A stretch of 35,741 bases of DNA from an uncultured Chlorobiales bacterium (lineage in GTDB: Bacteria; Bacteroidota; Chlorobiia; Chlorobiales; Thermochlorobacteraceae), in the NCBI GenBank assembly GCA_938003965.1, contig CALKXI010000030.1:1-35741 (forward strand), given 5' to 3'. Each line of letters begins with the position of its first letter. The stretch's first letter is position 1. This document shows positions 1 through 7,938 of this stretch, piece by piece. A program made the position numbers and the translations under genes. The notes beneath the pieces were generated by a model that saw only the letters and a program-made list of their open reading frames with translations, was not told the DNA's origin and ran no database searches.

Positions 1-855
1 GAAAACAACGGACAGCCCGTTCCGACGCGCCTTTCCATGAAATTTTCACGAAACGGACAACTGATTGGCTCAGGTCTTAGCCCTTGGGTTCAGAATTTCA
101 CAGGGTCTGTTCGTCATACCAACAACACGCTTGCCAGCGGTCCATGGCGTCTGAGCGGCAAAACCGAAGATGCGTCGCGCGATTTGCTTCGCGACATCAT
201 TCAGAAAGCAGGCGGACGGTTTCCATCAGGCACCTACACCATCCTCTTTGAATTGTTTACCAACAACAACGATTTGACGCCTGTTGATGCGCTTCCATTG
301 ACTTTCGTGATTCAAAACCTACAAGAAGCGTATATCGATTTGATTTATCCGACAGCCGGCATTGAGCCGACGGAAATCAGCAACCCTTATCCGACGATTC
401 GTTGGCAAGGCAATGCCGCATCTTATCGTGTGCGCATTTTCCAAGACCCGACCGCTTCGGCAAACATCGCACTGGTGCGCAACACCGTGCCGATGGTTGA
501 TGCAACCGTTGTATCACCAAGTTACCAATATCCAACAGGTGGCGTGCGCCAATTGCAAGCCGGTCAGCAATATGTGCTCTTGATTGAAGGCGACATTGGG
601 GGCGGCAGACGTGCAGAAGCTATCGCCGTGTTCCGTATGTCGGAAAACCTTTCGGGCACGAGTGCTTCGGCAACCAACAGCCCTGCTGTTTCCGACGAAA
701 TTCGCCGCCTCTTGCTTGAAAAATATGGGTCAGGCGCGCCCGATTGGCTTCGCGACCCACGCACACGCTTCGTTTCTTTTGACGGACCGATTGAAGGCGT
801 TCAATACACCAACAGCACCGACGGCGAAGCACTCGCCCGAGCCTTAAACAAGTAA
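1..855 (+). CDS. C-terminal part of an exported protein of unknown function
   Basis: The reading frame is open from the first base, so this is the 3' end of a longer gene; a start at the ATG at 37 is unlikely because the preceding codons also read as sensible protein. About 284 residues are visible. A central stretch, from IYPTAGIEP to the LLIEGD segment, has the pattern of a fibronectin-III-like beta domain (a PTIRW strand, then Y-R-V-R-I-F, then LQAGQQYVLLI). The last 60 residues are polar with a low-complexity Ser/Thr/Ala stretch. I do not recognise a family. It lies 16 nt upstream of a FecR-domain gene, very probably in the same transcript, which suggests an envelope or extracytoplasmic role. 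That role is inference from context only. Confidence 0.75.
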   Translation, partial: ENNGQPVPTRLSMKFSRNGQLIGSGLSPWVQNFTGSVRHTNNTLASGPWRLSGKTEDASRDLLRDIIQKAGGRFPSGTYTILFELFTNNNDLTPVDALPLTFVIQNLQEAYIDLIYPTAGIEPTEISNPYPTIRWQGNAASYRVRIFQDPTASANIALVRNTVPMVDATVVSPSYQYPTGGVRQLQAGQQYVLLIEGDIGGGRRAEAIAVFRMSENLSGTSASATNSPAVSDEIRRLLLEKYGSGAPDWLRDPRTRFVSFDGPIEGVQYTNSTDGEALARALNK

Positions 856-871
856 CAGGGGGGAAACAACG

Positions 872-1600
872 ATGAAACTCTCAAACACACTATCTATGAA
901 CCGAATTATTTTAAGCACGCTCGCTCTGCTCTTCTCTGTGAGCCTTGCAACCGCAAGCACGAACAAGACGAAATCGTCTGAACCCAATCGCACACCTGTT
1001 GCCGATGTCGCGATTGTGATTAAAACCGTCAAAGATGTTCAAGCCAAAAGCGGAAATATGCCGTTCAAGCCTGCACAACGCGGACAAAACTTGAACTCTG
1101 GCGACGCGGTCAAAACCGGCGACAAATCGTTCTCGATTCTGCGCTTTGTCGACGGCTCGGTGATTCGCGTTCAAGAAAACTCGGAAATCAAAGTGCGCGG
1201 CGAAAAAGCCGATGGCAAAATGGAAAAGACCGTCGACATCAATTTCGGCAAACTTGGCTTCAACATCAAGCAAAAGCCAGGCGAACAGTTCCGCTTCACT
1301 TCTCCGACTTCGGTCGCGTCTATCAAAGGCACAAACGGTGCATACAACAGCGACAGCGAAGGTTCTTCACTCACCATTGTTGAAGGAAAAGGTGAATTCG
1401 AAACCAAAGACGGAAAGAAGTACGAGGTTAATTCAGGCGAAACTGCTTTCGTTGACAACAAAGGTCAATCAGGAAAGCGCAAAGCCACGCAAAATGAACT
1501 CAACAGCGCAACCACCAGCACCAAAACAGGTCCGTTCAAGGTTCGCTTCTTTGATGCTGACGGCAACGAACGCATCATTGAAATCCCCGAACAAAACTAA
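872..1600 (+). CDS. FecR-domain exported protein
   Basis: A 242-residue protein with an N-terminal signal peptide (hydrophobic stretch around ILSTLALLFSVSLATAS, cleavage near residue 30). Residues about 60-190 form a FecR-type domain: G-D-A-V-K-T-G, a strand with FVDGSVIRVQENSEI, and the FTSPTSVASIKGTNG segment seen in FecR proteins. In classical systems FecR spans the membrane and controls an ECF sigma factor. Here there is no cytoplasmic N-terminus and no sigma factor next door, so this is more likely a secreted protein using the same fold, as is common in this bacterial group. The start at 872 is chosen because a purine-rich GGGGGAA lies just upstream; the next in-frame ATG at 896 has none. 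A terminator follows. Confidence 0.85.
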   Translation: MKLSNTLSMNRIILSTLALLFSVSLATASTNKTKSSEPNRTPVADVAIVIKTVKDVQAKSGNMPFKPAQRGQNLNSGDAVKTGDKSFSILRFVDGSVIRVQENSEIKVRGEKADGKMEKTVDINFGKLGFNIKQKPGEQFRFTSPTSVASIKGTNGAYNSDSEGSSLTIVEGKGEFETKDGKKYEVNSGETAFVDNKGQSGKRKATQNELNSATTSTKTGPFKVRFFDADGNERIIEIPEQN

Positions 1601-1631
1601 GGGCTGATTTTTAACGCGGAATGTCTCAACA

Positions 1632-1668
1632 AAAAGCGTCTGCCACAAACAGACGCTTTTGTATTTTT
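1632..1668 (+). terminator. Rho-independent terminator after the FecR gene
   Basis: An 11-bp perfect stem (AAAAGCGTCTG at 1632-1642 with CAGACGCTTTT at 1650-1660), a 7-nt loop and a T-rich tail running to 1668. It closes the transcript of the first two genes and sits immediately before queG. Confidence 0.9.
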
Positions 1669-1684
1669 GAGAAATGACTTTTCT

Positions 1685-2656
1685 ATGACGCTTTCACTGC
1701 GAGACTGTTCTCATCGGATAAAAGCGCGCGCGCTTGAATTGGGATTTTCCGCCGTCGGCATTTCACGCGCCGAAGCCCTTTCCGATGAAGCACGAAAATT
1801 AGAGCAGTGGCTCGCGCGCGGCATGCACGGCGAAATGCGCTATATGGAAGAAAATTTTGAAAAGCGCACCAATCCCAAAGTTCTCATGCCCGAAGCCAAA
1901 TCCGTTGTTTCCGTGCTTGCGAATTACTTTCCTTCTCAACTCTCTCATTCCACCAATGGCAAAATTTCCATCTACGCACAAAGCAAAGACTATCACATCG
2001 TTGTCAAATCAAAATTGCAAACCCTCTTCTCGTTTGTCTGCGACTTGGTCGGGAATGTGAATGGACGCGCCTTTGTCGACTCCGCTCCGACAATGGATAA
2101 AGTCCTCGCACAGCGTTCAGGCTTGGGCTGGATTGGCAAACATACGAACCTCATTTCTCGACGGCTCGGCTCGTTTTTTTTCATCGGAAATTTACTGCTC
2201 GACTGCGACCTCGATTACGACGCGCCCTACCTTCAAAACTACTGTGGCACTTGCACCGCTTGCATTGACCTCTGCCCAACACGCGCCATCACGCACGACG
2301 GTCAAGTCGACGCCCGCAAGTGCATTTCCTACCTGACCATCGAACTCAAACGCAACTTCACCGACGAAGAAAAATCCATGCTCGGCGAATGGCTTTTTGG
2401 GTGCGACATTTGTCAAGACGTCTGCCCTTGGAATCGTTTTTCAAAGCCAACTGCCATTCCCGAATTTCAACCTAAACCCGATGTTCAACGGCTTTCCGCT
2501 GACGATATTTTAGACCTCACAAAATCTTCTTTTCAGCGCATCTTTGGTGAAACGCCCCTATTCAGAACAGGACTACGCCGCTTGCAGCGCAACGCCGAAG
2601 CCGTCAAAGAAAATTTGCGTTCTAAAACTTTGCGTTCAAATCGTGCAGCATCTTAA
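1685..2656 (+). CDS. queG: Epoxyqueuosine reductase QueG
   Basis: QueG reduces epoxyqueuosine to queuosine in the wobble position of GUN-anticodon tRNAs, using cobalamin and two 4Fe-4S clusters in the cytoplasm. The 323-residue product has the N-terminal DUF1730/cobalamin region with the FVDSAPTMDKV segment, whose Asp (about residue 132) matches the family's catalytic acid. Ferredoxin-like cysteine sets follow: C187-x2-C190-x2-C193-x3-C197P, then C240-x2-C243-x3-C247P. The C-terminal HEAT-like part is shorter than in E. coli QueG. I chose the ATG at 1685; the longer TTG start at 1667 lies inside the tail of the upstream terminator. It stands alone on its strand, with a minus-strand pair following. 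Confidence 0.95.
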   Translation: MTLSLRDCSHRIKARALELGFSAVGISRAEALSDEARKLEQWLARGMHGEMRYMEENFEKRTNPKVLMPEAKSVVSVLANYFPSQLSHSTNGKISIYAQSKDYHIVVKSKLQTLFSFVCDLVGNVNGRAFVDSAPTMDKVLAQRSGLGWIGKHTNLISRRLGSFFFIGNLLLDCDLDYDAPYLQNYCGTCTACIDLCPTRAITHDGQVDARKCISYLTIELKRNFTDEEKSMLGEWLFGCDICQDVCPWNRFSKPTAIPEFQPKPDVQRLSADDILDLTKSSFQRIFGETPLFRTGLRRLQRNAEAVKENLRSKTLRSNRAAS

Positions 2657-2811
2657 CGAAGGCATTGCTTGAATCGCTGTGGCAGGTCAATGTTGAGTTC
2701 TGTGTTGAAGGCGGCTTTGCACTCGTCGTAAAGTTTTTTTGAGTTCGGCTGTTTGATTTGTTTTGACGAAGACCTACTGCAGGCAAAGGCTTCATGCACG
2801 AAGTCTTTCAC
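2653..2811 (-). CDS. Possible 52-residue protein downstream of crcB
   Basis: A short minus-strand frame starting at a GTG just after the crcB stop codon and ending inside the queG stop region. The product is polar and basic with three Cys residues, and its end looks protein-like (LYDECKAAFN, LPQRFKQCLR). There is no clear ribosome binding site and no recognised family. It could be a real small gene co-transcribed with crcB, the remnant of a longer gene, or chance. No better explanation covers 2657-2819. Confidence 0.25.
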   Translation of the reverse strand: MKDFVHEAFACSRSSSKQIKQPNSKKLYDECKAAFNTELNIDLPQRFKQCLR

Positions 2812-2819
2812 AGCGCCTG

Positions 2820-3209
2820 CTACAGTTGCCTGACGAGTGAAATGCCAAGGTAGGTCGCAAGAAAACAAACAATCAGTGAGCTTGCGACGTTTAGGAGAGC
2901 GACGAAATACTTTCCGTTCAGAAGGAGCTCGACGGTTTCAAAACTGAATGTAGAAAATGTGGTCAATCCGCCCAAGAAGCCTGTTGTGAGTGCGATTCGC
3001 AATGTTGGAGAAATTACACCGCCGCGCAAGGCCACTTCAAAAATAATTCCCATGATGAACGAGCCGATGACATTAACCGCAAGCGTGCCATATGGGAAAG
3101 CTTTCCCGAGCCACGCGTTTAGCCCGCCTGAAATCAGGTAACGAGAAATACAGCCCACTCCACCGAAGAGTCCAATCAACAGAAGCGTTAGAATTTTACC
3201 CTGCTCCAT
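2820..3209 (-). CDS. crcB: Fluoride channel CrcB/FluC
   Basis: Small inner-membrane fluoride exporter that works as a dual-topology dimer and keeps cytoplasmic fluoride low. The 129-residue length and four hydrophobic segments fit the family. The signature GGLTTFSTFSFE is present in the third segment, together with the GCISRY and N-x-x-G-S-F motifs near the N-terminus. The start ATG at 3207-3209 aligns with family N-termini; the frame is open further upstream, but that part overlaps the neighbouring small gene and is not CrcB-like. It lies 4 nt after the stop of that membrane-protein gene, so the two are probably translated from one message. I found no fluoride riboswitch upstream. Confidence 0.95.
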   Translation of the reverse strand: MEQGKILTLLLIGLFGGVGCISRYLISGGLNAWLGKAFPYGTLAVNVIGSFIMGIIFEVALRGGVISPTLRIALTTGFLGGLTTFSTFSFETVELLLNGKYFVALLNVASSLIVCFLATYLGISLVRQL

Positions 3210-3213
3210 TTCG

Positions 3214-3426
3214 TTATTGTTTTCCTTCGCGCTGCTTGCGCTGATAGACGATTTCTTCGTAAATACTGATAAGTTCGTTGTAAATCCCAATTCCGATAAT
3301 GGTCGGCGCCCAAAGTCCAACGAAAATGCCTGCAAGTTCATGGTTAGGGCTTGTGGCAAAGACAAAAAGGTAAATTGAAAGTGCAATTGATATTCCTGCG
3401 CCTAAGAAATAATAGATTGGCTTCAT
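3214..3426 (-). CDS. Small two-helix membrane protein
   Basis: A 70-residue protein with two predicted transmembrane helices: residues about 5-25 (YYFLGAGISIALSIYLFVF) and 33-50 (IFVGLWAPTIIGIGIY). A charged tail rich in Glu, Arg, Lys and Gln follows. I do not recognise a named family; similar short proteins are common next to transporters in this phylum. It is the first gene of a two-gene minus-strand unit with crcB, only 4 nt apart. No function is assigned. Confidence 0.75.
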   Translation of the reverse strand: MKPIYYFLGAGISIALSIYLFVFATSPNHELAGIFVGLWAPTIIGIGIYNELISIYEEIVYQRKQREGKQ

Positions 3427-3528
3427 GAGATTTGCTTGGAATTGATACAGTTGAAGAATTTAAGCAGGATTCGTTTCAGTTTTTGTAACTTCGTTCATCA
3501 CTTTTCACAACTCAAATATATTTCACAC

Positions 3529-3834
3529 ATGAAGATTTTGTCTTTTGTTCTCGCGCTTTTCGTCTTTATCGGTTGCGGCTCTGAAAAAAAAGAAGCCCCA
3601 AAGCCCGCTGTCGTAAAAGTTTCTTTTAAGATTGATGGAATGGTTTGCAGCAGCTGCGAAAAATCGATTGAATCAAAATTGACCAAGATTGACGGCGTAA
3701 AGTCTGTGAATGTGAGCCAAGAAGTTGGCGGTGCTGATGTTGAGTTTGACGCATCCAAAATCAGCGCCGAAAAATTGATTGCAGATATTAGCGAATTAGG
3801 ATACAAAGTCTCCATCCAGTCATCACAACCATAA
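3529..3834 (+). CDS. Heavy-metal-associated (HMA) domain lipoprotein
   Basis: A 101-residue protein with a lipoprotein signal peptide (FVLALFVFIGC, lipidated Cys16), then a short linker and one HMA domain carrying the GMVCSSCE metal-binding motif (Cys40 and Cys43). The rest keeps the ferredoxin-like pattern, IDGVKSVNVS to LGYKVSI. Such proteins bind Cu(I) or other soft metals like CopZ or MerP, here tethered to the periplasmic face of a membrane. The start is the ATG at 3529; the longer frame from 3436 would bury the signal peptide. No copper ATPase lies next to it in the window, so the partner is unknown. Confidence 0.88.
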   Translation: MKILSFVLALFVFIGCGSEKKEAPKPAVVKVSFKIDGMVCSSCEKSIESKLTKIDGVKSVNVSQEVGGADVEFDASKISAEKLIADISELGYKVSIQSSQP

Positions 3835-3843
3835 TTTAGCAGT

Positions 3844-4206
3844 ATGCAGAAAAACGAGTTTTACAAGGGTTTATTTTGGGGAACGCTACTTGGCGCTGGA
3901 ATCGGAACAGTAATGGGCATTTTGTTTGCGCCGCGCAAAGGTGAAGACACACGTCGCGTCTTGCTCGAGAGTCTGAACGCCGGATTGAACCCTGAACCTG
4001 ATTTTCCGCTTGGCGATATGCCCGTTCCAAATGCTATTCCGCCCAAGGAAGGCGCAATGCCCGCCGATATAGAAAACGAAGCTAAACGCCGTGCCGAGGA
4101 CATCATCGACGAAGCACGCATCGAAGCGCAACGCCTTATCCGTGAAGCCAATGCTCTGCTACGCGAAGCCGAAAAAGCAGGCAAAGGCAAAACTAACGGT
4201 TTGTAA
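3844..4206 (+). CDS. YtxH-domain protein
   Basis: A 120-residue protein whose N-terminus has one glycine-rich hydrophobic segment (FWGTLLGAGIGTVMGILF) followed by the APRKGEDTR motif typical of the YtxH family. The C-terminal half is a highly charged Ala/Glu/Arg helix, probably coiled coil (residues 75-118). YtxH proteins are small membrane-anchored, often stress-related proteins of unknown mechanism. It follows the HMA gene after 9 nt and is probably co-transcribed with it. Confidence 0.82.
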   Translation: MQKNEFYKGLFWGTLLGAGIGTVMGILFAPRKGEDTRRVLLESLNAGLNPEPDFPLGDMPVPNAIPPKEGAMPADIENEAKRRAEDIIDEARIEAQRLIREANALLREAEKAGKGKTNGL

Positions 4207-4238
4207 TTTTTTGATTGAATCTCTTCACAGATTCCTGT

Positions 4239-4585
4239 ATGTATATGACTACGCTCAAAGAAGTCAAGGCAATGCGAATCAACACACTGGCGGAGCACCA
4301 AAGAGTGATTGCTAAACTCTTGACCCACCTTGGCAGAATGTACCACGACCTCAAAGAGAAAAATCATTTCGCTTATCACAGCCGAGGAATACGGCATCGT
4401 TGAAGGATTCGTTTATGATTACAAAAAAAACGAATGGCAAGTATAAAAAGGACACAGGAGAAGGAACGACCAACCCGTCGTTCTGCGATACGCTCAATTT
4501 AGACTTAGCAACGCTTGTACGACACCGATTACAACAGCGTTCACCCATTCTTCTATCAATCCTTAACCAACTGCTTCGCCGCTGA
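4239..4585 (+). pseudogene. Gene remnant split over three frames, possibly Uma2-like
   Basis: Three adjoining pieces in different frames read as one protein. Frame 3 gives MTTLKEVKAMRINT up to MYHDLKEK (4245-4360). Frame 1 gives ISLITAEEYGIVEGFVYDYK (to about 4425). Frame 2 gives NGKYKKDTGEG through LNLDLATLV to the stop at 4583-4585. The switches fall at an A5 run (4359-4363) and an A8 run (4423-4430), and removing one A from each restores a single frame. The order of an EHQRV-x-x-LL-x-HL helix, an EYGIV segment and a final LDLATL resembles Uma2-type (DUF820) nucleases with the middle deleted, but that match is weak. The last stop overlaps the ATG of the next gene by one base. It could instead be intact in the living cell if the A runs are sequencing errors. 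Confidence 0.5.
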
Positions 4586-5358
4586 TGCTCACTTACGCCG
4601 CAAGAAATTTAGATAAGCGCGAAAAAGCTGTTATCCTCCTTCATGCGTTTCCGCTTTCCGCTGAGATGTGGCTGAACCAACTTGATGCACTTGCCGATAA
4701 CGGCTACGCCGCGCTCGCACCAAATGCTTTCGGCTTCAATGATTCGCCCCCAAAACAAGATTGGACTTTTAACGACTATGCCGACGCGCTCAACCACTTG
4801 ATGCATGCACTCGCGATTTCACAAGCCACGCTGGTTGGAATCTCAATGGGCGGATACAAAGCCTTCGCCTTTTGGAAAAAGTATCCCGAAAAAGTCCGCT
4901 CGCTTGTGCTTTGTGCAACGCGCGCTGAAGCCGATTCGCCCGAAGCCAAAGCGGCACGCTTCGACTTTATCGACGCAGTTTTGAAGAACGGCACAGAAGA
5001 AGCCGTTACGCGCATGATTCCCAAACTTCTTGGCGAAACTTCTCATCGCTTACGACCTAAACTTGTCAAACATGTTGAATCCATCATTCGCCAGCAATCA
5101 CCGCAAGCGATTGCCAGAGCGCTCAAGGCCCTTGCCTTGCGCGAAAGCTCGGTCTCGCTTCTTGCGTCTATCACGGTGCCGACGCTTGTTCTTACAGGCG
5201 CGGAAGACATCTTGATGAGCGACGCCGTTATGAAAGTCATTCACGATGGCATTCCAAATAGCCAAATGAAAATCATCGACGGCGCAGGTCACTTACCAAA
5301 CCTCGAGCAACCCGACATCTTTAACTTGTACCTTTTAGAACACCTGCACAAACTTTAA
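4585..5358 (+). CDS. Alpha/beta-fold hydrolase
   Basis: A 257-residue hydrolase with the full catalytic set. The oxyanion segment is LLHAFPLSAEMW, the nucleophile elbow G-I-S-M-G-G contains the Ser, the acid is in GAEDIL, and the His is in GAGHLPNLEQP. The helical cap lies between the elbow and the acid. It belongs to the broad carboxylesterase/3-oxoadipate enol-lactonase-like group, and substrate cannot be named. Its ATG overlaps the stop of the upstream remnant by one base, and marC follows after 3 nt, suggesting translational coupling. Confidence 0.9.
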   Translation: MLTYAARNLDKREKAVILLHAFPLSAEMWLNQLDALADNGYAALAPNAFGFNDSPPKQDWTFNDYADALNHLMHALAISQATLVGISMGGYKAFAFWKKYPEKVRSLVLCATRAEADSPEAKAARFDFIDAVLKNGTEEAVTRMIPKLLGETSHRLRPKLVKHVESIIRQQSPQAIARALKALALRESSVSLLASITVPTLVLTGAEDILMSDAVMKVIHDGIPNSQMKIIDGAGHLPNLEQPDIFNLYLLEHLHKL

Positions 5359-5361
5359 GGC

Positions 5362-5994
5362 ATGTTTCTTTTCATTGAAGGCGCAATGCCCGCATTAAGC
5401 TTTGACAATTTCTTGCTCACCTTTATCCCGCTCTTTGTTGCCATTGACGCGCCTGGCGCCTTGCCGATTTTCATTAGCCTTACTCAATCTTTTCCTGACA
5501 ACAAACGTCGACGCCTCACCACACAAGCCGTGCTCACCGCCTTTGGTATTGCAATTATGATTATGATTGGCGGACAGCAGATTTTCGGCTTTCTCGGCAT
5601 TAGCATTTCCGATTTCCGAATTGCAGGCGGCTTAATTTTGCTCTTAATCGCCATTCGCGATTTGGTGCAGTCCGGCGCCGATGAATCCAAACAGCCCGCT
5701 GACCCTGAAAATGTTAGCATCGTTCCGCTTGGCATTCCCTTGATTGCTGGTCCTGCTGTGCTGACGACTTTGCTGATTCTCAACGACACTTACGGCTTTT
5801 TAATGACAACGCTCTCGCTCGTTTTGAACCTTGTAATTGTGTTTTTGCTCTTCTACTTTTCGGAGTATGTAAGGCGGTTGATGGGACCAAACGGCGCAAA
5901 AGCCGTTGCTAAAGTCGCATCGCTCTTCATGGCGGCAATCGCCGTCATGATGATTCGCGTCGGCATTTTAGATGTAATTGCTCAAATCAAGTAA
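5362..5994 (+). CDS. MarC-family integral membrane protein
   Basis: A 210-residue, six-helix inner-membrane protein. Family hallmarks are the first-helix segment VAIDAPGALPIFISLT, the repeated G-x-P-L-I-A-G-P motif (IPLIAGPAVLTTLLIL) that opens the second half, and the closing RVGILDVI helix. MarC proteins resemble small-solute exporters, but their role in multiple antibiotic resistance was withdrawn and the substrate is unknown. It follows the hydrolase by 3 nt. Its stop codon directly abuts the stop of the convergent cysteine desulfurase gene, leaving no space for a dedicated terminator. Confidence 0.9.
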   Translation: MFLFIEGAMPALSFDNFLLTFIPLFVAIDAPGALPIFISLTQSFPDNKRRRLTTQAVLTAFGIAIMIMIGGQQIFGFLGISISDFRIAGGLILLLIAIRDLVQSGADESKQPADPENVSIVPLGIPLIAGPAVLTTLLILNDTYGFLMTTLSLVLNLVIVFLLFYFSEYVRRLMGPNGAKAVAKVASLFMAAIAVMMIRVGILDVIAQIK

Positions 5995-7152
5995 TCACAG
6001 CAACCGTTTGAGCACGTCGGCAAATCGTGTTGCCGCCTCCCGAACTTCCTCTATCGTGTTGAACTTTGAAAACGATACCCTCACGCTTGCACGCGCTTCG
6101 TGCTCGGTTTTTCCAAGTGCCAAGAGCACATGCGACGGCTTCGCCGTTCCGCTGGTGCATGCGCTTCCGCTTGAAACAGCAACGCCTGCCGCATCCAACG
6201 CAAGCAAAAGCACATCGCCCGCCAGTTTTTGTTCGGTTGGAATTGGAAACGAAAGGTTAATGATGTGCGGTAGTTTATTGGTTTCGTCGCCGTTCAAAGA
6301 AAACGGAACATTCAGTTCAGAAAGCGAATCAAGAAAGGCTTTTTGAAGCAACTGTGCATGTAAGTTTGTTTGTTGGAGATTTTGTTGAGACTGTTTGAAC
6401 GCTTTGGCAAGTGCTACGCTAAATGCGACATTTTCCGTGCTGGCGCGACGATTGCGCTCATGCGTTCCGCCGTGCAAGAGCGATTCGATTTGAACGCCTG
6501 TGCGAATATAAATTGCTCCAATGCCTTTTGGCGCGTAAAATTTATGCCCTGAAATCGCCATCATATCAACGCCAAGTTCATCAACATGGAGTTTCAACTT
6601 GCCTGCGCTTTGCACCGCGTCTGTGTGGAAAATTGCGTTGTAGGATTTGGCAATTTCAGCGATTTCCTTGATGGGGTTGATATTGCCAAGTTCGTTATTG
6701 GCGTGCATGATGGAAATCAGGTTCAGGCAATTTGGACGGATTTTCTGTTTGAGGTCGTCCAAGTCCAACCGTCCGTGCGCATCGTGCGCAACATATTCAA
6801 CCGCTACGCCGAACTTTTTTTCAAGCCACTCGACCGTTTCCAAAACTGCCTTGTGTTCCAACTTTGACGTGATGATTTGAATCGGCTTGCCAAGCGTTGC
6901 CAACACAACGCCTTTAAGCGAGAGGTTATCGGCTTCTGTTCCGCTCGATGTAAAAAAAACTTCCGACGGCTTTGCGCCGATTTCTTTCGCCAATTCTTCG
7001 CGTGCCAACTCGAGCGCGTTTCGTGTTTGCTGTCCGAATGCATGAATGGAAGAGGCGTTTCCGAACTGCGTTTCAAGAAATGGCAACAGTTCTTTGACGA
7101 TGTCGGGCTCGACGGGCGTTGTTGAGGCGTTATCGAGATAAATTCGTGTCAT
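5995..7152 (-). CDS. Cysteine desulfurase (IscS/NifS type)
   Basis: A PLP enzyme that takes sulfur from cysteine as a persulfide for Fe-S clusters, thiolated tRNA and cofactors. The 385-residue chain starts with YLDNASTTP. It has His100 (KLEHKAV) stacking on PLP, the Schiff-base Lys204 in SGHKF, and the mobile active-site Cys332 in SSGSACTSG. The short loop around the Cys places it in group I (IscS/NifS), not SufS. No iscU or other assembly gene is next to it. It follows rsmG after 41 nt on the same strand, so the two are probably one transcript. Confidence 0.95.
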   Translation of the reverse strand: MTRIYLDNASTTPVEPDIVKELLPFLETQFGNASSIHAFGQQTRNALELAREELAKEIGAKPSEVFFTSSGTEADNLSLKGVVLATLGKPIQIITSKLEHKAVLETVEWLEKKFGVAVEYVAHDAHGRLDLDDLKQKIRPNCLNLISIMHANNELGNINPIKEIAEIAKSYNAIFHTDAVQSAGKLKLHVDELGVDMMAISGHKFYAPKGIGAIYIRTGVQIESLLHGGTHERNRRASTENVAFSVALAKAFKQSQQNLQQTNLHAQLLQKAFLDSLSELNVPFSLNGDETNKLPHIINLSFPIPTEQKLAGDVLLLALDAAGVAVSSGSACTSGTAKPSHVLLALGKTEHEARASVRVSFSKFNTIEEVREAATRFADVLKRLL

Positions 7153-7193
7153 TCAAGTTTTCAATCTCTTTTGAGAAGTTTCAAACGGCTTTT

Positions 7194-7883
7194 TTATGTG
7201 GCAACAACGACGACCTTTTCTTTGAACTTTTCGCCGAGAAAATCAATCGAGTGTTGCTCAATGTGTTCAGGAAAAGCGAGTTTTTCTGCGCCATCAATTA
7301 GGGCTTGTCCGATTTCTTCTTCTAAATCGCCGCCTTTAAGGCAAAGCAGTTTGCCGCCTTTTTTGAGAAGCGGTCGGCACCATGCGCACAGTTCAGGCAT
7401 TGCCGCCACTTGCCTGCTGACCACCACGTCAAACTTGACATGCTTTAATTCATCGGCGCGCGATTTTTGAGCAAGCACGTTTTTAAGTTTAAGTTTCTGA
7501 ATCATATCCGAACATGCTGTAATTTTTTTTCCGATGGAATCAATGAGCAAAAAGTAGGTGTCGGGAAAGGCAATGGCAAGTGGAATTCCAGGCAAGCCTC
7601 CGCCAGTTCCTAAATCTAAAACGCGCTCTTTGGGCTTGAAGTTGTGAAAGAGTGCAAGCGAAAGCGCGTGAAGCACATGCTTTGTCAGCACAGCGTCTTG
7701 ATCTTTTCGTGAAATGAGATTGACTTTTTTATTCCAGTCCAAAAGCAATTCAGCGTATTTCCACAGTTGTGCTTGTTGATGTTCAGTCAGTGAAAGTCCT
7801 TTTTCGCTTAGGAGTTTAACAAGATTGGTGAGTTCCGTGCGGTTCAAATCACATCGTGGTTTTGTTTCTGAAAGTTTGTCCAA
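7194..7883 (-). CDS. rsmG: 16S rRNA (guanine-527-N7)-methyltransferase RsmG
   Basis: RsmG methylates G527 of 16S rRNA with S-adenosylmethionine. The 229-residue protein has the family's N-terminal helical part (LLLDWNKKVNLISRKD), SAM motif I as LDLGTGGGLPGIPLAI, and the FDVVVSRQVA segment. The C-terminus has a KKGGKLLCLKG strand. Length is normal for the family. It is the first gene of a minus-strand pair with the cysteine desulfurase, and it is divergent from the TPR lipoprotein gene across about 55 nt that should hold both promoters. Confidence 0.95.
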   Translation of the reverse strand: MDKLSETKPRCDLNRTELTNLVKLLSEKGLSLTEHQQAQLWKYAELLLDWNKKVNLISRKDQDAVLTKHVLHALSLALFHNFKPKERVLDLGTGGGLPGIPLAIAFPDTYFLLIDSIGKKITACSDMIQKLKLKNVLAQKSRADELKHVKFDVVVSRQVAAMPELCAWCRPLLKKGGKLLCLKGGDLEEEIGQALIDGAEKLAFPEHIEQHSIDFLGEKFKEKVVVVAT

Positions 7884-7938
7884 AGATATGTATTTTTATT
7901 CTTTCACATTTTTAGTCTAACGCGTCTTTTGTGTGGAT

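Noticed and set aside
1667-1684. TTG start for queG at 1667
   Set aside because: It lies in the T-tail of the preceding terminator; the ATG at 1685 gives a normal QueG N-terminus.
3427-3528. Fluoride riboswitch upstream of the crcB pair
   Set aside because: The crcB motif (GGNGAUGGNGUUCGCC-type core and pseudoknot) is not visible on the minus strand in this leader.
3861-4397. 178-residue minus-strand ORF opposite the YtxH gene
   Set aside because: Low-complexity Ser/Arg/Ala composition, no homology signal, and the YtxH frame on the other strand is convincing.
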